Shown here piece by piece: positions 16,795 through 25,603 of a stretch of DNA of 64,000 nucleotides. The stretch's first letter is position 1; the number at the start of each line of letters is the position of its first letter. Below the pieces are notes generated by a model. That model did not search any database. It was not told the origin of the DNA and saw nothing but the letters and a program-made list of their open reading frames with translations. The translations under genes were made by a program, and so were the position numbers. Origin of the DNA: CALDSL01 sp039810245 (lineage in GTDB: Bacteria; Chloroflexota; Anaerolineae; Anaerolineales; Anaerolineaceae); NCBI GenBank assembly GCA_039810245.1, contig JBDHWQ010000010.1, forward strand, positions 1 to 64,000, written 5' to 3'.

Positions 16795-18363
16795 ATGAGC
16801 GCTGATCGCACCCGCACCTACATGTTCACCGTGCTGCTGATTGTCCTGGCGCTGGCCGGAGCGGCGCTGGCGGCTTTCAGCACGCCCAAGGGACTGGGGC
16901 TGGTCAATGATTCGGTGGCCTACATCAATGGGGCGCGCGGGCTGGTGGAAGGCAGCGGTTACGGGCGAATCGCCGGGGATGGGACCATCCGCCCGGTCAC
17001 GCACTTCCCACCGGGGTTCTCGGTGGTGCTGGCGCTGTTTGGCATGTTCGGCGTGAAGGCCATCCCGGCGGCACGTATTGCCAACCTGGCGCTGTTCGCG
17101 GCCAATATCGCCCTGGCGGGGCTGCTGGCGCGACGCGTCACGCGCTCGGGGGCGGCCGGGCTGCTGGCCGCGGCGCTGTTCGCTTTTTCAGACGCGCTGC
17201 TGGGTGTACATGCCTTTGTGCTCAGCGAACCGCTGTTCCTGGTGCTGTCCCTGGCCGGGATGCTGGTGCTGGCGCGTTATTTTGACCTGCACATACGCAG
17301 CCCGCGCGCGCCGGCTGCCACGCTGGCGCTGGTCGCTGCCGGTGACCTGGCCGGGCTGGCTTACCTGACGCGCTACGTGGGCGTGGCGCTGCTGGCGGCG
17401 GCAGTGGCGCTGCTGGCCTTCTCTGGAACATGGAAAGAGCGCCTGCGCCGCGTGGCCATTTTTTTGGGCAGCGCGCTGGTATGGATCCTGGTCTGGACGG
17501 TGCGCAACGCCAGCCTGACCGGCAGCGCCACCAACCGCTCGCTGGCGTACCATGCCATCCCGGCGCAGAATATCCGCGAAGGTCTGCGCAACCTGTGGGG
17601 CTTCCTGCTGCCGCGTCGCATCCCGGTGTATGATCTGCTGCCCGAAGCGCTGTGGGCCGTGCTGACCGGGCTGCTGCTGGCGGGTTTGGTGGCGGCGCTG
17701 ATATGGGGGCTGCGCAGACTGTGGCGCGGGCAAACCGGGCAGGCCGGCGCATGGCTGGTTGGGCTGCACCTGGCCGCCTACCTGGCGCTGATCGTGTTTT
17801 CAATGACCTTTGTGGACGCGTCCACGACCTTCGAAGACCGGATTCTTGCCCCGCTGTTCGCGGATGTGACGATCCTGCTGGCGTGGGGTTTCGCTGGCCT
17901 GGCGCGCCGGGCAGGTGGGGCGCTGCGGCCGGCCGTCATCATCCTGGCGCTGCTGTTGGTGCTGACCTTCGCGGATGATGCGCGCAAGGTTGCGCTGGAG
18001 CTACGCGTGGACGGGCAGGGGTTCGCCAGTTCGTACTGGACCAATTCGCAAACGATGGACCATACCCGCCGGTTGCCGGACGTGACGATCTACTCTGACC
18101 GTATATCGGCGGTCACGCTGCTGGCCGACCGTCAGGCCTACGCGCTCCTCAGCCCGGTGGACCCGGTGACGCGCGAACCGCGCCCGAATTTTGAAAAGAC
18201 CCAGCGCGATATCCGCGCTGCGCTGCTGGACGGCCGCGCCGTGCTGGTGGTGTTCGCCATCGACGAGCTGGAAGGCCAGCAGTGGTTCCGCGATCTGACC
18301 GGCGGCGTGCCGCTGGTGGCGCGCTACCCGGATGGAGCCATCTACGGCAGAGTGCAAAAGTAA
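16795..18363 (+). CDS. GT-C type membrane protein (GT39-like)
   Basis: A 522-residue polytopic membrane protein. The first segment (TVLLIVLALAGAALAAF) is followed by NDSVAYINGARGLVEGSGYG, aligning with GGDATIYITSARNLVAGHGFG of the gene before it. HFPPGFSVVLALFG also matches. Around ten more hydrophobic stretches and a soluble tail of ~130 residues follow. ATG 16795 is chosen because GAGGGG lies 8 bases upstream; the frame opens earlier at a TTG. It is the last gene of this run; a 90-base gap follows. Confidence 0.7.
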   Translation: MSADRTRTYMFTVLLIVLALAGAALAAFSTPKGLGLVNDSVAYINGARGLVEGSGYGRIAGDGTIRPVTHFPPGFSVVLALFGMFGVKAIPAARIANLALFAANIALAGLLARRVTRSGAAGLLAAALFAFSDALLGVHAFVLSEPLFLVLSLAGMLVLARYFDLHIRSPRAPAATLALVAAGDLAGLAYLTRYVGVALLAAAVALLAFSGTWKERLRRVAIFLGSALVWILVWTVRNASLTGSATNRSLAYHAIPAQNIREGLRNLWGFLLPRRIPVYDLLPEALWAVLTGLLLAGLVAALIWGLRRLWRGQTGQAGAWLVGLHLAAYLALIVFSMTFVDASTTFEDRILAPLFADVTILLAWGFAGLARRAGGALRPAVIILALLLVLTFADDARKVALELRVDGQGFASSYWTNSQTMDHTRRLPDVTIYSDRISAVTLLADRQAYALLSPVDPVTREPRPNFEKTQRDIRAALLDGRAVLVVFAIDELEGQQWFRDLTGGVPLVARYPDGAIYGRVQK

Positions 18364-18389
18364 ATTCGCGCAGGCGGGCCGGGTTGTAT

Positions 18390-18395
18390 TACAAT
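18390..18395 (+). promoter_or_regulatory. Candidate -10 element of nonulosonate module B
   Basis: TACAAT lies within TGTAT-TACA-ATACA, a 5-base inverted repeat, 58 bases before the SDR start at 18454. No good -35 match is seen at 17 bases. The inverted repeat could also be an operator. Confidence 0.35.
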
Positions 18396-18453
18396 ACAGC
18401 CTGCCACGCGGCGTTCCCGATGCAGGCAAGTTCATAACCAATGGCAGGAAAGC

Positions 18454-19275
18454 ATGAGCGATATATTTGACAAGTTCAACATGAAGGGCCAGGTGGCCGT
18501 TGTCACCGGCGGGGCCGGGCTGCTGGGCAAGCAGTTTTGCCGCACCCTGGCGCAGGCCAACGCCGCCGTGGTGGTGGCGGATATGAACGCCAGCGTGGCG
18601 GGCAGCGTGGCCGCCGAGCTGCGTGACAGCGGGTACAGCGCGCTAGGCGTGGGCGTCGATGTCACCGACCCGGCATCTGTAAAAGGCATGGTGGATCAGG
18701 CGCTGGAAGCCTTTGGGCGGCTGGACGTGCTGGTATGCAGCGCGGCCATGGACCCAAAGTTCGACAGCAGCCAGGCCGGGCAGCACGCCAGCAACTTTGA
18801 GAATTACCCGCTGGAAGCCTGGCGGCAGGCGCTGGATGTTAACCTGACCGGGCTGTTCCTGTGCGCTCAGGCGGCGGTAAAGCCGATGATCGCTCAGGAG
18901 CATGGCGTGATCATCAATATCTGCTCCACCTATGGGCTGGTAGGCCCCGACCAGCGCATTTACGAGCGTCCCGGGCAGCCGCGCCAGTTCAAGCCCGCCT
19001 TTTATTCGGTGACCAAGGCCGGCGTGCTGGGCCTGACGCACTACCTGGCCACGTATTACGCCGGGCAGAACATTCGCGCTAACGCGCTCACCCCTGGCGG
19101 GGTGTTCAACAACCACGATGAGACCTTTGTCAAGAACTATTCCTCCCGCGCGGTAATGGGGCGCATGGCGCACATTGACGAAATGAACGGCGCACTGCTG
19201 TACCTGGCGTCAGATGCCTCCACCTATATGACCGGGGCTAACCTGGTGGTCGACGGGGGCTGGACCGCATGGTAA
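18454..19275 (+). CDS. SDR oxidoreductase, PtmA-like
   Basis: A 273-residue classical short-chain dehydrogenase. VVTGGAGLLGKQF gives the TGxxxGxG cofactor motif, ICSTYGLVGP the catalytic Ser, YSVTKAGVLGL the YxxxK pair, and YMTGANLVVDGGWTAW the family C-terminus. The DQRIYE...FKPAFYSVTKAG region resembles PtmA-type enzymes found in nonulosonic-acid and flagellin-glycan clusters. The stop overlaps the next start by seven bases, so it is coupled to the cytidylyltransferase fusion. Its place next to CMP-sugar and NeuB genes suggests it acts on the sugar precursor, but its substrate is not known. Confidence 0.85.
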   Translation: MSDIFDKFNMKGQVAVVTGGAGLLGKQFCRTLAQANAAVVVADMNASVAGSVAAELRDSGYSALGVGVDVTDPASVKGMVDQALEAFGRLDVLVCSAAMDPKFDSSQAGQHASNFENYPLEAWRQALDVNLTGLFLCAQAAVKPMIAQEHGVIINICSTYGLVGPDQRIYERPGQPRQFKPAFYSVTKAGVLGLTHYLATYYAGQNIRANALTPGGVFNNHDETFVKNYSSRAVMGRMAHIDEMNGALLYLASDASTYMTGANLVVDGGWTAW

Positions 19276-20492
19276 AGCCGGACATCCTGGCGATCGTTCC
19301 AGCGCGCGGCGGCTCGAAGGGCATCCCGCGCAAGAACATCCGCGAGTTCGCCGGCTACCCGCTGATCGCGTACAGCATCGCAGCCGGGTTGAAGGCGGAA
19401 AGCGTCACGCGCGTGATCGTCTCGACCGACGATGAAGAAATCGCGGCGGTGGCGCGCGCGTGGGGCGCGGAAGTGCCCTTCCTGCGGCCGGATGCGCTGG
19501 CGCAGGACAGCACGCTGGACCTGCCGGTATTTGAGCACGCGCTGCGCTGGCTGGACGAGCACGAAGGCTACCGCCCTGATGTGGTGTTGCAACTGCGCCC
19601 TACTTCTCCCATCCGCCCGCCGCGCATGGTGGACGATGCCGTGCGCCTGCTGCTGGAGCACCGCGAGGCTGATTCGGTGCGCGGCGTGGTGCCGGCAGGC
19701 CAGAACCCGCATAAGATGTGGAAGATTGACCCGGCCGCCGGGCAGATGCGCAACCTGATCGACGTGCCGGGCATCCCCGAGCCGTACAACGCGCCGCGCC
19801 AGGAGCTGCCAGCGGTATACTGGCAGACCGGGCATATCGACGCCATCCGCCCGCGCGCCATCCTGGAGCAAAACTCGATGAGCGGCCGGGTGATCCTGCC
19901 GCTGATGATTGACCCGCGCTACACAGTCGATATTGATAACCTGTGGGATTGGGCGCGCTATGAGTGGCTGGTGTGGCATGGCGGGTTGGAGATGATCACG
20001 CCGGGGCGCTCGCGCCGGCCATACCCGGAGGATGCGCGCCTGGTGGTGTTTGACTTTGACGGCGTGCTTACCGACAACCGCGTATGGACAGATGCCAGCG
20101 GTAACGAGCTGGTTGCCTCCAACCGCTCGGACAGCCACGGCATGAGCCTGCTGCGCCAGGCGGAGATGGACACGCTGGTGATCTCACGCGAGGCCAATCC
20201 GGTAGTCACCGCGCGCTGCAACAAGATTAAAACACCGGTGGTGCAGGGCGTGCTGGAAAAAGGCGCGGCGCTGCAGCAGGCGGTGCAGGAGCGTGGGCTG
20301 GATATGCGTCAGGTGATTTACGTGGGCAATGATATTATCGACCTGCCGTGCTTTGCACTGGCAGGCTGGGCGGTGGCGGTAGCTGACGCCGAACCCGAAG
20401 TGCTGCGCGCGGCAGATTTTGTGCTGTCGCGGCGCGGCGGTCATGGCGCGGTGCGCGAGCTGTGCGACATGATCCTGAGCAAGCAACGATAA
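19269..20492 (+). CDS. Acylneuraminate cytidylyltransferase fused to KdsC-like HAD phosphatase
   Basis: A 407-residue two-domain enzyme. Residues 1-~235 are a NeuA-type CMP-nonulosonate synthetase: AIVPARGGSKGIPRKNI is the CTP-binding loop and LRPTSPIRPP follows. Residues ~255-405 are a HAD phosphatase like KdsC: VVFDFDGVLTDNRV holds the nucleophile Asp, VISREANPVV the Ser, and YVGNDIIDLPC the metal-binding Asp; ALAGWAVAVADA matches KdsC. The same architecture exists in animal CMAS. A phosphatase is needed only if the synthase makes a 9-phosphate, which fits the NeuB gene that follows. Confidence 0.9.
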   Translation: MVKPDILAIVPARGGSKGIPRKNIREFAGYPLIAYSIAAGLKAESVTRVIVSTDDEEIAAVARAWGAEVPFLRPDALAQDSTLDLPVFEHALRWLDEHEGYRPDVVLQLRPTSPIRPPRMVDDAVRLLLEHREADSVRGVVPAGQNPHKMWKIDPAAGQMRNLIDVPGIPEPYNAPRQELPAVYWQTGHIDAIRPRAILEQNSMSGRVILPLMIDPRYTVDIDNLWDWARYEWLVWHGGLEMITPGRSRRPYPEDARLVVFDFDGVLTDNRVWTDASGNELVASNRSDSHGMSLLRQAEMDTLVISREANPVVTARCNKIKTPVVQGVLEKGAALQQAVQERGLDMRQVIYVGNDIIDLPCFALAGWAVAVADAEPEVLRAADFVLSRRGGHGAVRELCDMILSKQR

Positions 20493-20504
20493 AGGAGCAG
20501 TAAA

Positions 20505-21392
20505 ATGACGAGAGCAATCAATATTGGCGGCCGCGGGATTGGCGATGGGCACCCTACCTACGTGGTGGCGGAAATTGGCATCAACCATAACGGCGATCTG
20601 GAAACGGCCAAGCGCATGGTCAAAGCCGCGCACGAAGCCGGTGTGGATGCGGTGAAGTTTCAGAAGCGCACCCCCGAGCTGTGCGTGCCGCCCGAGCAGC
20701 GCGGCCAGATGCGTGAGACCCCCTGGGGCTACATTACCTACCTGGAATACCGCTATAAGGTGGAGTTTGGCGAGCAGGAATACGCCGAAATTAACCGCTA
20801 CTGTAAGGAACTGGGCATGCCCTGGTTTGCTTCAGTGTGGGACGAGCCGTCGGTGGACTTTATGGAGCAGTTCAACCCGATCTGCTACAAGATCCCGTCC
20901 GCCTCGCTGACCGACCACCCGCTGCTGCGCAAGCTGGTTTCCACCGGACGGCCGATGATCCTCTCCACCGGCATGTCCACCATGGACGAAATCCGCGCTT
21001 CGGTGGGCCTGCTGGGGACCGAGCGCCTGTGCATCACCCACGCCACCAGCACCTACCCGTGCGACCCGGAAGAGCTAAACCTGCGCATGATCCCCACGCT
21101 GCGCGAGGCGTTCCCGTGCCCGGTGGGCTACTCCGGCCATGAGGTCGGGCTGATTCCCTCGGTAGTGGCGGTCTCGCTGGGCGCGTGCATGGTAGAGCGC
21201 CATATCACCCTCGACCGGGCGATGTGGGGCAGCGACCAGGCGGCTTCGGTGGAGCCGGGCGGTTTTGAGCGTCTTGTGCACTACATCCGCGTGACAGAAT
21301 CCTCTCTGGGCGACGGCGTGAAGAAGGTTTACGAGAGCGAGCTTTCCTCACTCAAGAAGCTGCGCCGCGTGCAGCAGGTGAAAGAAGAGTAA
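20505..21392 (+). CDS. Short NeuB-family synthase without SAF domain (KDN/Neu 9-phosphate synthase candidate)
   Basis: A 295-residue synthase with AAAGGAGCAG before ATG 20505. VAEIGINHNGDLETAKRM, AVKFQKRTPE, YKIPSASLTD, ILSTGMSTMDEI and GYSGHEVGLIPSVVAVSLGA are NeuB-family hallmarks, and ERHITLDRAMWGSDQAASVEP is a typical C-terminal end of the barrel. The protein then stops, so the SAF domain is absent, unlike the copy at 5749. With the preceding NeuA-HAD fusion, the best reading is condensation of mannose-6-phosphate or ManNAc-6-phosphate with PEP. The choice between KDN and Neu5Ac is inference. Confidence 0.88.
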   Translation: MTRAINIGGRGIGDGHPTYVVAEIGINHNGDLETAKRMVKAAHEAGVDAVKFQKRTPELCVPPEQRGQMRETPWGYITYLEYRYKVEFGEQEYAEINRYCKELGMPWFASVWDEPSVDFMEQFNPICYKIPSASLTDHPLLRKLVSTGRPMILSTGMSTMDEIRASVGLLGTERLCITHATSTYPCDPEELNLRMIPTLREAFPCPVGYSGHEVGLIPSVVAVSLGACMVERHITLDRAMWGSDQAASVEPGGFERLVHYIRVTESSLGDGVKKVYESELSSLKKLRRVQQVKEE

Positions 21393-21402
21393 CCCGGGCG
21401 CT

Positions 21403-22971
21403 ATGTCTGTAACCAGGCAGCCGGGCGCGCTGCGCGCAGTTCCGGCCTATCCGATCCTCCTGGCGGCGTACCCGCCACTGGCGCTGCTGGCTTCCAACCT
21501 GGGGCAGGTGGCGCCTGTGACCGCGGCGCGCTCGCTGCTGGCCTCGCTGCTGGTGGGCGCGCTGGTCTACGGGCTGCTGCGGCTGGCGCTCAAGAGTTGG
21601 CAGCGCGCCGCGCCCGTGGCGGCGTTTGTGCTGGTGATGTTCTTCACCTACGGCCATGTTTACGGGTTGGTGGAACCGTTACAGGCGGGCGGCGTGGCCG
21701 TAGGCCGCCACCGCTACCTGGCTCCGCTGTGGGCCGCGCTGACAGCCGGGGGCGCCTGGCTGCTGCTGCGGCGCAAGAGTACCCCGGCCGGGCTGCAGCG
21801 CATCCTCACTACGGCGGTTTCGGTGCTGCTGATCCTGGCGGTAGGGCAGGCGGCATATGCCCAGGCGCGCAGCAGCATCCGCGTGCGCCAGCGCGGAACA
21901 TCCGCGGCCAGCCAGGCGGCGGTGCAGGCCGGTGGTGGCGTAACTCAGCCACGCCGCCCGGACGTATACTGGATCATCCTGGACGGCTACGCGCGCAGCG
22001 ATGCGTTGCTGGAAGATTTTGGCTTTGATAACCGTCCGTTCCTGAACGATCTGCGCGAAATGGGGTTTGTGATCCCCGACTGCACGCTGAGCAACTACAC
22101 TTTCACCGCGTTGTCGGTATCCTCGACGCTGCACATGGATTATGTCGAGAACTACACCCCCTTCGTGGCTCAGGGCGATAAGACCGTGGACTGGCTCACC
22201 TACCAGGATTATCTGGCGCACAACCCGGTGCGCGATCGTTTTGAGACGTTGGGGTATAAGACGGTCACGTTTGAGACCGGCTACTGGTGGGCGGATATCA
22301 GCGACACAGATTATTTTATCGTCGCCAATGACAACCCGATGGGGCAGGCCGGCAGCGCGGCCGAGATCAGCGATTTCGAGGAAATGTTCATTCGCACCAC
22401 CGGGCTGCGCCCGGTGGAAGAGATGACCCAGGGGCTGCGCAAGCGGCTGGCTCCGCAGGTGCTCACCGGGTTTGAGCGCCGCTATCTCACCGTGCGCTTT
22501 ATGCTTGACCAGCTTGGCCGCGTGCCGGAAACCATCCGCGAGCCCAAGTTTGTGATGGCGCACATCATGGCCCCGCACGATCCTTACGTTTTCGATGCGG
22601 ATGGCAATTTTGTGCAAATCCTCAACCAGTTCGACGGCTATACCAACGAGGTGCGCTACATCAACGGGCGCGTGCTGGAGATTGTGCGCGAAATCCTGGC
22701 CAATTCAGACACGCCGCCGGTGATCGTCATCCAGGGCGATCACGGCTGGGAGATGCATAACCGCACCAAAAATCTCAATGCGTACTATCTGCCGGGGGAT
22801 GGTGCAAGGAAGATCTACCCCACCATTACCCCGGTCAATACCTTCCGCGTGATCCTGGATACCTACTTCGGCGGGCAGTATGGGCTGATTGAAGATAAGA
22901 GCCTGTATTCTGAGCCGGGTGACATCTACAACTTCCAGCCGGTGGCGCCAAGCTGCGCCAGCGCGCCATGA
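21403..22971 (+). CDS. Membrane-anchored sulfatase / phosphoglycerol transferase-fold protein
   Basis: A 522-residue protein with four hydrophobic segments in the first ~155 residues (for example VAAFVLVMFFTYGHVYGL) and an extracytoplasmic alkaline-phosphatase-superfamily domain. DVYWIILDGYARSD carries the metal-binding Asp near residue 192. The TFTALSVSSTLHMDY segment is where a nucleophilic Thr/Ser sits in LTA-synthase-like enzymes. AHIMAPHDPYVFD and VIVIQGDHGWEM supply the later metal ligands. It probably adds or removes a charged group on the glycan outside the membrane. It lies 10 bases after the NeuB gene, with no strong ribosome site. Confidence 0.75.
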   Translation: MSVTRQPGALRAVPAYPILLAAYPPLALLASNLGQVAPVTAARSLLASLLVGALVYGLLRLALKSWQRAAPVAAFVLVMFFTYGHVYGLVEPLQAGGVAVGRHRYLAPLWAALTAGGAWLLLRRKSTPAGLQRILTTAVSVLLILAVGQAAYAQARSSIRVRQRGTSAASQAAVQAGGGVTQPRRPDVYWIILDGYARSDALLEDFGFDNRPFLNDLREMGFVIPDCTLSNYTFTALSVSSTLHMDYVENYTPFVAQGDKTVDWLTYQDYLAHNPVRDRFETLGYKTVTFETGYWWADISDTDYFIVANDNPMGQAGSAAEISDFEEMFIRTTGLRPVEEMTQGLRKRLAPQVLTGFERRYLTVRFMLDQLGRVPETIREPKFVMAHIMAPHDPYVFDADGNFVQILNQFDGYTNEVRYINGRVLEIVREILANSDTPPVIVIQGDHGWEMHNRTKNLNAYYLPGDGARKIYPTITPVNTFRVILDTYFGGQYGLIEDKSLYSEPGDIYNFQPVAPSCASAP

Positions 22972-22987
22972 GTAGAGAGCGGAGCGC

Positions 22988-24601
22988 ATGAACCCCGGCA
23001 ATTTCTTCCAACGAGCCAAAAACCGCCTGCGGCGCGAATGGCTGCAGCGGCGTAATAACCGCCGCATCACAACCATCAACCGCGCCGTGGAGCAGGCTGC
23101 TCCGCGTGGGGCGGGTGCGCGCCCGGTGGTCTTCTTCAATGCGTCCACCCGGCTCACCGGAGTCAGCCTTAATGCCGCCTATTCGCAGATCGCGGGTTGG
23201 GCGGTGCGCATGGCCGGCGCGCCGGTAATCCGCGTGGCGTGCGGCAGCGGCATGAGCCGCTGCGTGCTGGGAACCGACCGCGATCATTATTCGCAGCCGC
23301 CGCCGTGCGCGCCGTGCGTGGCGCAGTCGCGCGCGCTGTACGCCGGGCAAGATGTTCGCTGGCTGCGCTACGCGCCTGACCCGGCCGTAGAGCGGGAAAT
23401 CGCAACGTTGGACCTGGAAGGGTTGATGCAGTACACGCATGCGGGTGTGCCGCTGGGGGCGATCATCCTTCCTGGCTACCGCTGGGTGCTGCGCCGCCAT
23501 CACGTGGCGGATGATGAGGCTAACCGCTTCCTGTTCCGGCAGTACATCCTTTCAGCGTGGGGCATTTATGGCCAGTTTACCGCGCTGTTGGACGAGACCC
23601 ATCCCCAGGCGCTGGTGGTGTTCAACGGCCAGTTCTACCCCGAAGCAACCGCGCGCTACGCCGCGCAGGAACGCGGGGTGCGCGTGGTGAGCCACGAGGT
23701 CGGGCTGATGCCCTTCAGTGGCTACTTCACCACCGGGGAGGCCACCGCCTACCCGATTGACATTCCCGTGGATTTCGAATTGAGCCAGGATCAGGCCGCG
23801 CGGCTGGACGCCTACCTGGAAAAGCGCATGCAGGGCAATTTCAGCATGGCCGGCATCCGCTTCTGGCCGGAAATGCGCCCGTTGAGTGAGGAGTTTTGGG
23901 CGCGGGTGGCGAATTTCCGCCAGATCGTACCGGTGTTCACCAATGTGGTGTTTGACACCAGCCAGGGCCACGCCAATACGCTCTACCCGCACATGTTCGC
24001 ATGGCTGGATGAAATCCTGGAGGTGGTACGCGCGCACCCCGAGGCCTTATTCGTGCTGCGCGCCCACCCGGACGAAGCCCGGCCGGGAAAAGAGAGCCGC
24101 GAGAGCGTGGCGGACTGGGCGCGGGAGCGCGGGATCGCGGCGCTACCCAACCTGCTGTTCGTGGGCGCGGGCGAGTATTTCAGCTCGTACGAGCTGATCC
24201 AGAAATCCCACTTCGTGATGATCTACAACTCCACCATCGGGCTGGAGGCCGCGCTGCTGGGCGCGCCGGTGCTCAGCGCGGGGCGGGCGCGTTTTACCCA
24301 GCTTCCCACCGTGTTCTTCCCGTCCAACGCGGCCGAGTACCGCGTCACGCTGGAGCGCTTTTTGAGCCAGCCGGTGACCGCGCCGCCCGAGTTCCGCCGT
24401 AACGCGCGGCGCTTCCTGTATTACCAGTTGTTCCGCACCTCGCTGCCGTTTGGCGACTTTCTGCAGGAAGATGGCGTGTGGCGCGGCTACGTGGCATTCC
24501 GGCCCCTGCGCCCGCAGCGCCTGCGCGCGGAAAGCTCGCTCACGCTGCGCGCCGTGGTGGATGGAATCCTGCATGACGGCGACTTTTTGCTGCCCGAATG
24601 A
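22988..24601 (+). CDS. Capsule-type GT-B glycosyltransferase-like protein
   Basis: A 537-residue protein with the same C-terminal arrangement as the genes at 1128 and 10835: LRAHPDEARPG near residue 356 and NSTIGLEAALLGAPVLS near residue 413. The N-terminal part has basic residues and clustered cysteines (CGSGMSRC; PPCAPCVAQ), the latter possibly a metal site. VSHEVGLMPFSG in the middle is also seen in capsule-type transferases. Its stop overlaps the next start (ATGA). Substrate unknown. Confidence 0.68.
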   Translation: MNPGNFFQRAKNRLRREWLQRRNNRRITTINRAVEQAAPRGAGARPVVFFNASTRLTGVSLNAAYSQIAGWAVRMAGAPVIRVACGSGMSRCVLGTDRDHYSQPPPCAPCVAQSRALYAGQDVRWLRYAPDPAVEREIATLDLEGLMQYTHAGVPLGAIILPGYRWVLRRHHVADDEANRFLFRQYILSAWGIYGQFTALLDETHPQALVVFNGQFYPEATARYAAQERGVRVVSHEVGLMPFSGYFTTGEATAYPIDIPVDFELSQDQAARLDAYLEKRMQGNFSMAGIRFWPEMRPLSEEFWARVANFRQIVPVFTNVVFDTSQGHANTLYPHMFAWLDEILEVVRAHPEALFVLRAHPDEARPGKESRESVADWARERGIAALPNLLFVGAGEYFSSYELIQKSHFVMIYNSTIGLEAALLGAPVLSAGRARFTQLPTVFFPSNAAEYRVTLERFLSQPVTAPPEFRRNARRFLYYQLFRTSLPFGDFLQEDGVWRGYVAFRPLRPQRLRAESSLTLRAVVDGILHDGDFLLPE

Positions 24602-25536
24602 AACCACCCTGCTCGATCGTCATCCGCGCGTATAACGAAGAGCGCCACATTGGCCGCCTGTTGGAAGGCATCGCCCAGCAGACGCTGCAGGGCGCGCAGG
24701 TGATCCTGGTCGATTCCGGATCCACCGACGCGACTGTGGCCATCGCCGAGCGCCACGGCGCGGAAGTGGTGCGTTTGCGCCCAGACGATTTCACTTTTGG
24801 CCATTCGCTCAACCTGGGGCTGGCGCACACAGCCGCCGACCTGGTGGTAATCGCCAGCGCGCACGTTTATCCGGTATACCCGGACTGGCTGGAGCAGTTG
24901 CTGGAACCGTTCCGCTCGCCGCAGGTGGCGCTGGTATACGGCAAACAGCGCGGCATGGAAACCACGCATTTCAGCGAGCATATGATCTTCCAGCACTGGT
25001 TCCCGGACGCGTCCGTGGCGCGCCAGGGTCACCCGTTCTGCAACAATGCCAATGCCGCCATCCGACGCGCGCTGTGGGAGCAGCACCTCTACGACGAAAG
25101 CCTGCCCGCGCTGGAAGACCTGGCCTGGGCGCGCTGGGCATTCGACCGCGGCGGGGCCATCAGTTACAGCGCCGAAGCCGAGGTGATCCACGTGCATAAT
25201 GAGACCTGGAAGGGCGTGCATAACCGCTACCGGCGCGAAGGCATGGCGTTCCACCGCATCTACCCGCAGGCCAAATTTGGTCTGCGCGACCTGGTGCGGC
25301 TGTTTACCACCAACACTTCCAGCGACCTGCGCGCCGCGGCGCGCCAGGGAAGTCTGGGCGCGGCCTGGCGCGGCATCCTGCGCTTCCGCTGGGCGCAGTT
25401 CTCCGGCACCTACCAGGGCTACCGCCAGGCCGGCCCGCTGACCGAACAGCTCAAGCAGGCGTTTTACTACCCGCGTGGTTTGCCCACAGACGAGAGCGAG
25501 CGCCGTGGGGTGAAGCCCATCCGCTACGGCGACTAG
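24598..25536 (+). CDS. GT2 family glycosyltransferase (rhamnosyltransferase-like)
   Basis: A 312-residue GT-A enzyme. SIVIRAYNEERHIGRLLEGI starts the fold and LVDSGSTDATV gives the nucleotide-binding Asp. FGHSLNLGLAHTAADLVVIASAH is a pattern common in GT2 rhamnosyltransferase-like enzymes, and ALEDLAWARWAF supplies the catalytic ED region. Translationally coupled to the gene before it by a four-base overlap. A 67-base gap with a candidate promoter follows. Confidence 0.87.
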   Translation: MKPPCSIVIRAYNEERHIGRLLEGIAQQTLQGAQVILVDSGSTDATVAIAERHGAEVVRLRPDDFTFGHSLNLGLAHTAADLVVIASAHVYPVYPDWLEQLLEPFRSPQVALVYGKQRGMETTHFSEHMIFQHWFPDASVARQGHPFCNNANAAIRRALWEQHLYDESLPALEDLAWARWAFDRGGAISYSAEAEVIHVHNETWKGVHNRYRREGMAFHRIYPQAKFGLRDLVRLFTTNTSSDLRAAARQGSLGAAWRGILRFRWAQFSGTYQGYRQAGPLTEQLKQAFYYPRGLPTDESERRGVKPIRYGD

Positions 25537-25556
25537 ATTCGGGCGGCGCGCAAGCG

Positions 25557-25562
25557 TACAAT
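25557..25562 (+). promoter_or_regulatory. Candidate -10 element before the methyltransferase
   Basis: TACAAT lies 42 bases before ATG 25604, in a GC-rich gap (GCAAGCG-TACAAT-AGCGTC). No clear -35 hexamer is seen. Confidence 0.3.
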
Positions 25563-25603
25563 AGCGTCACTGGCGGTTTATGCTAGAAGCCGGGAGGAAC
25601 GCC

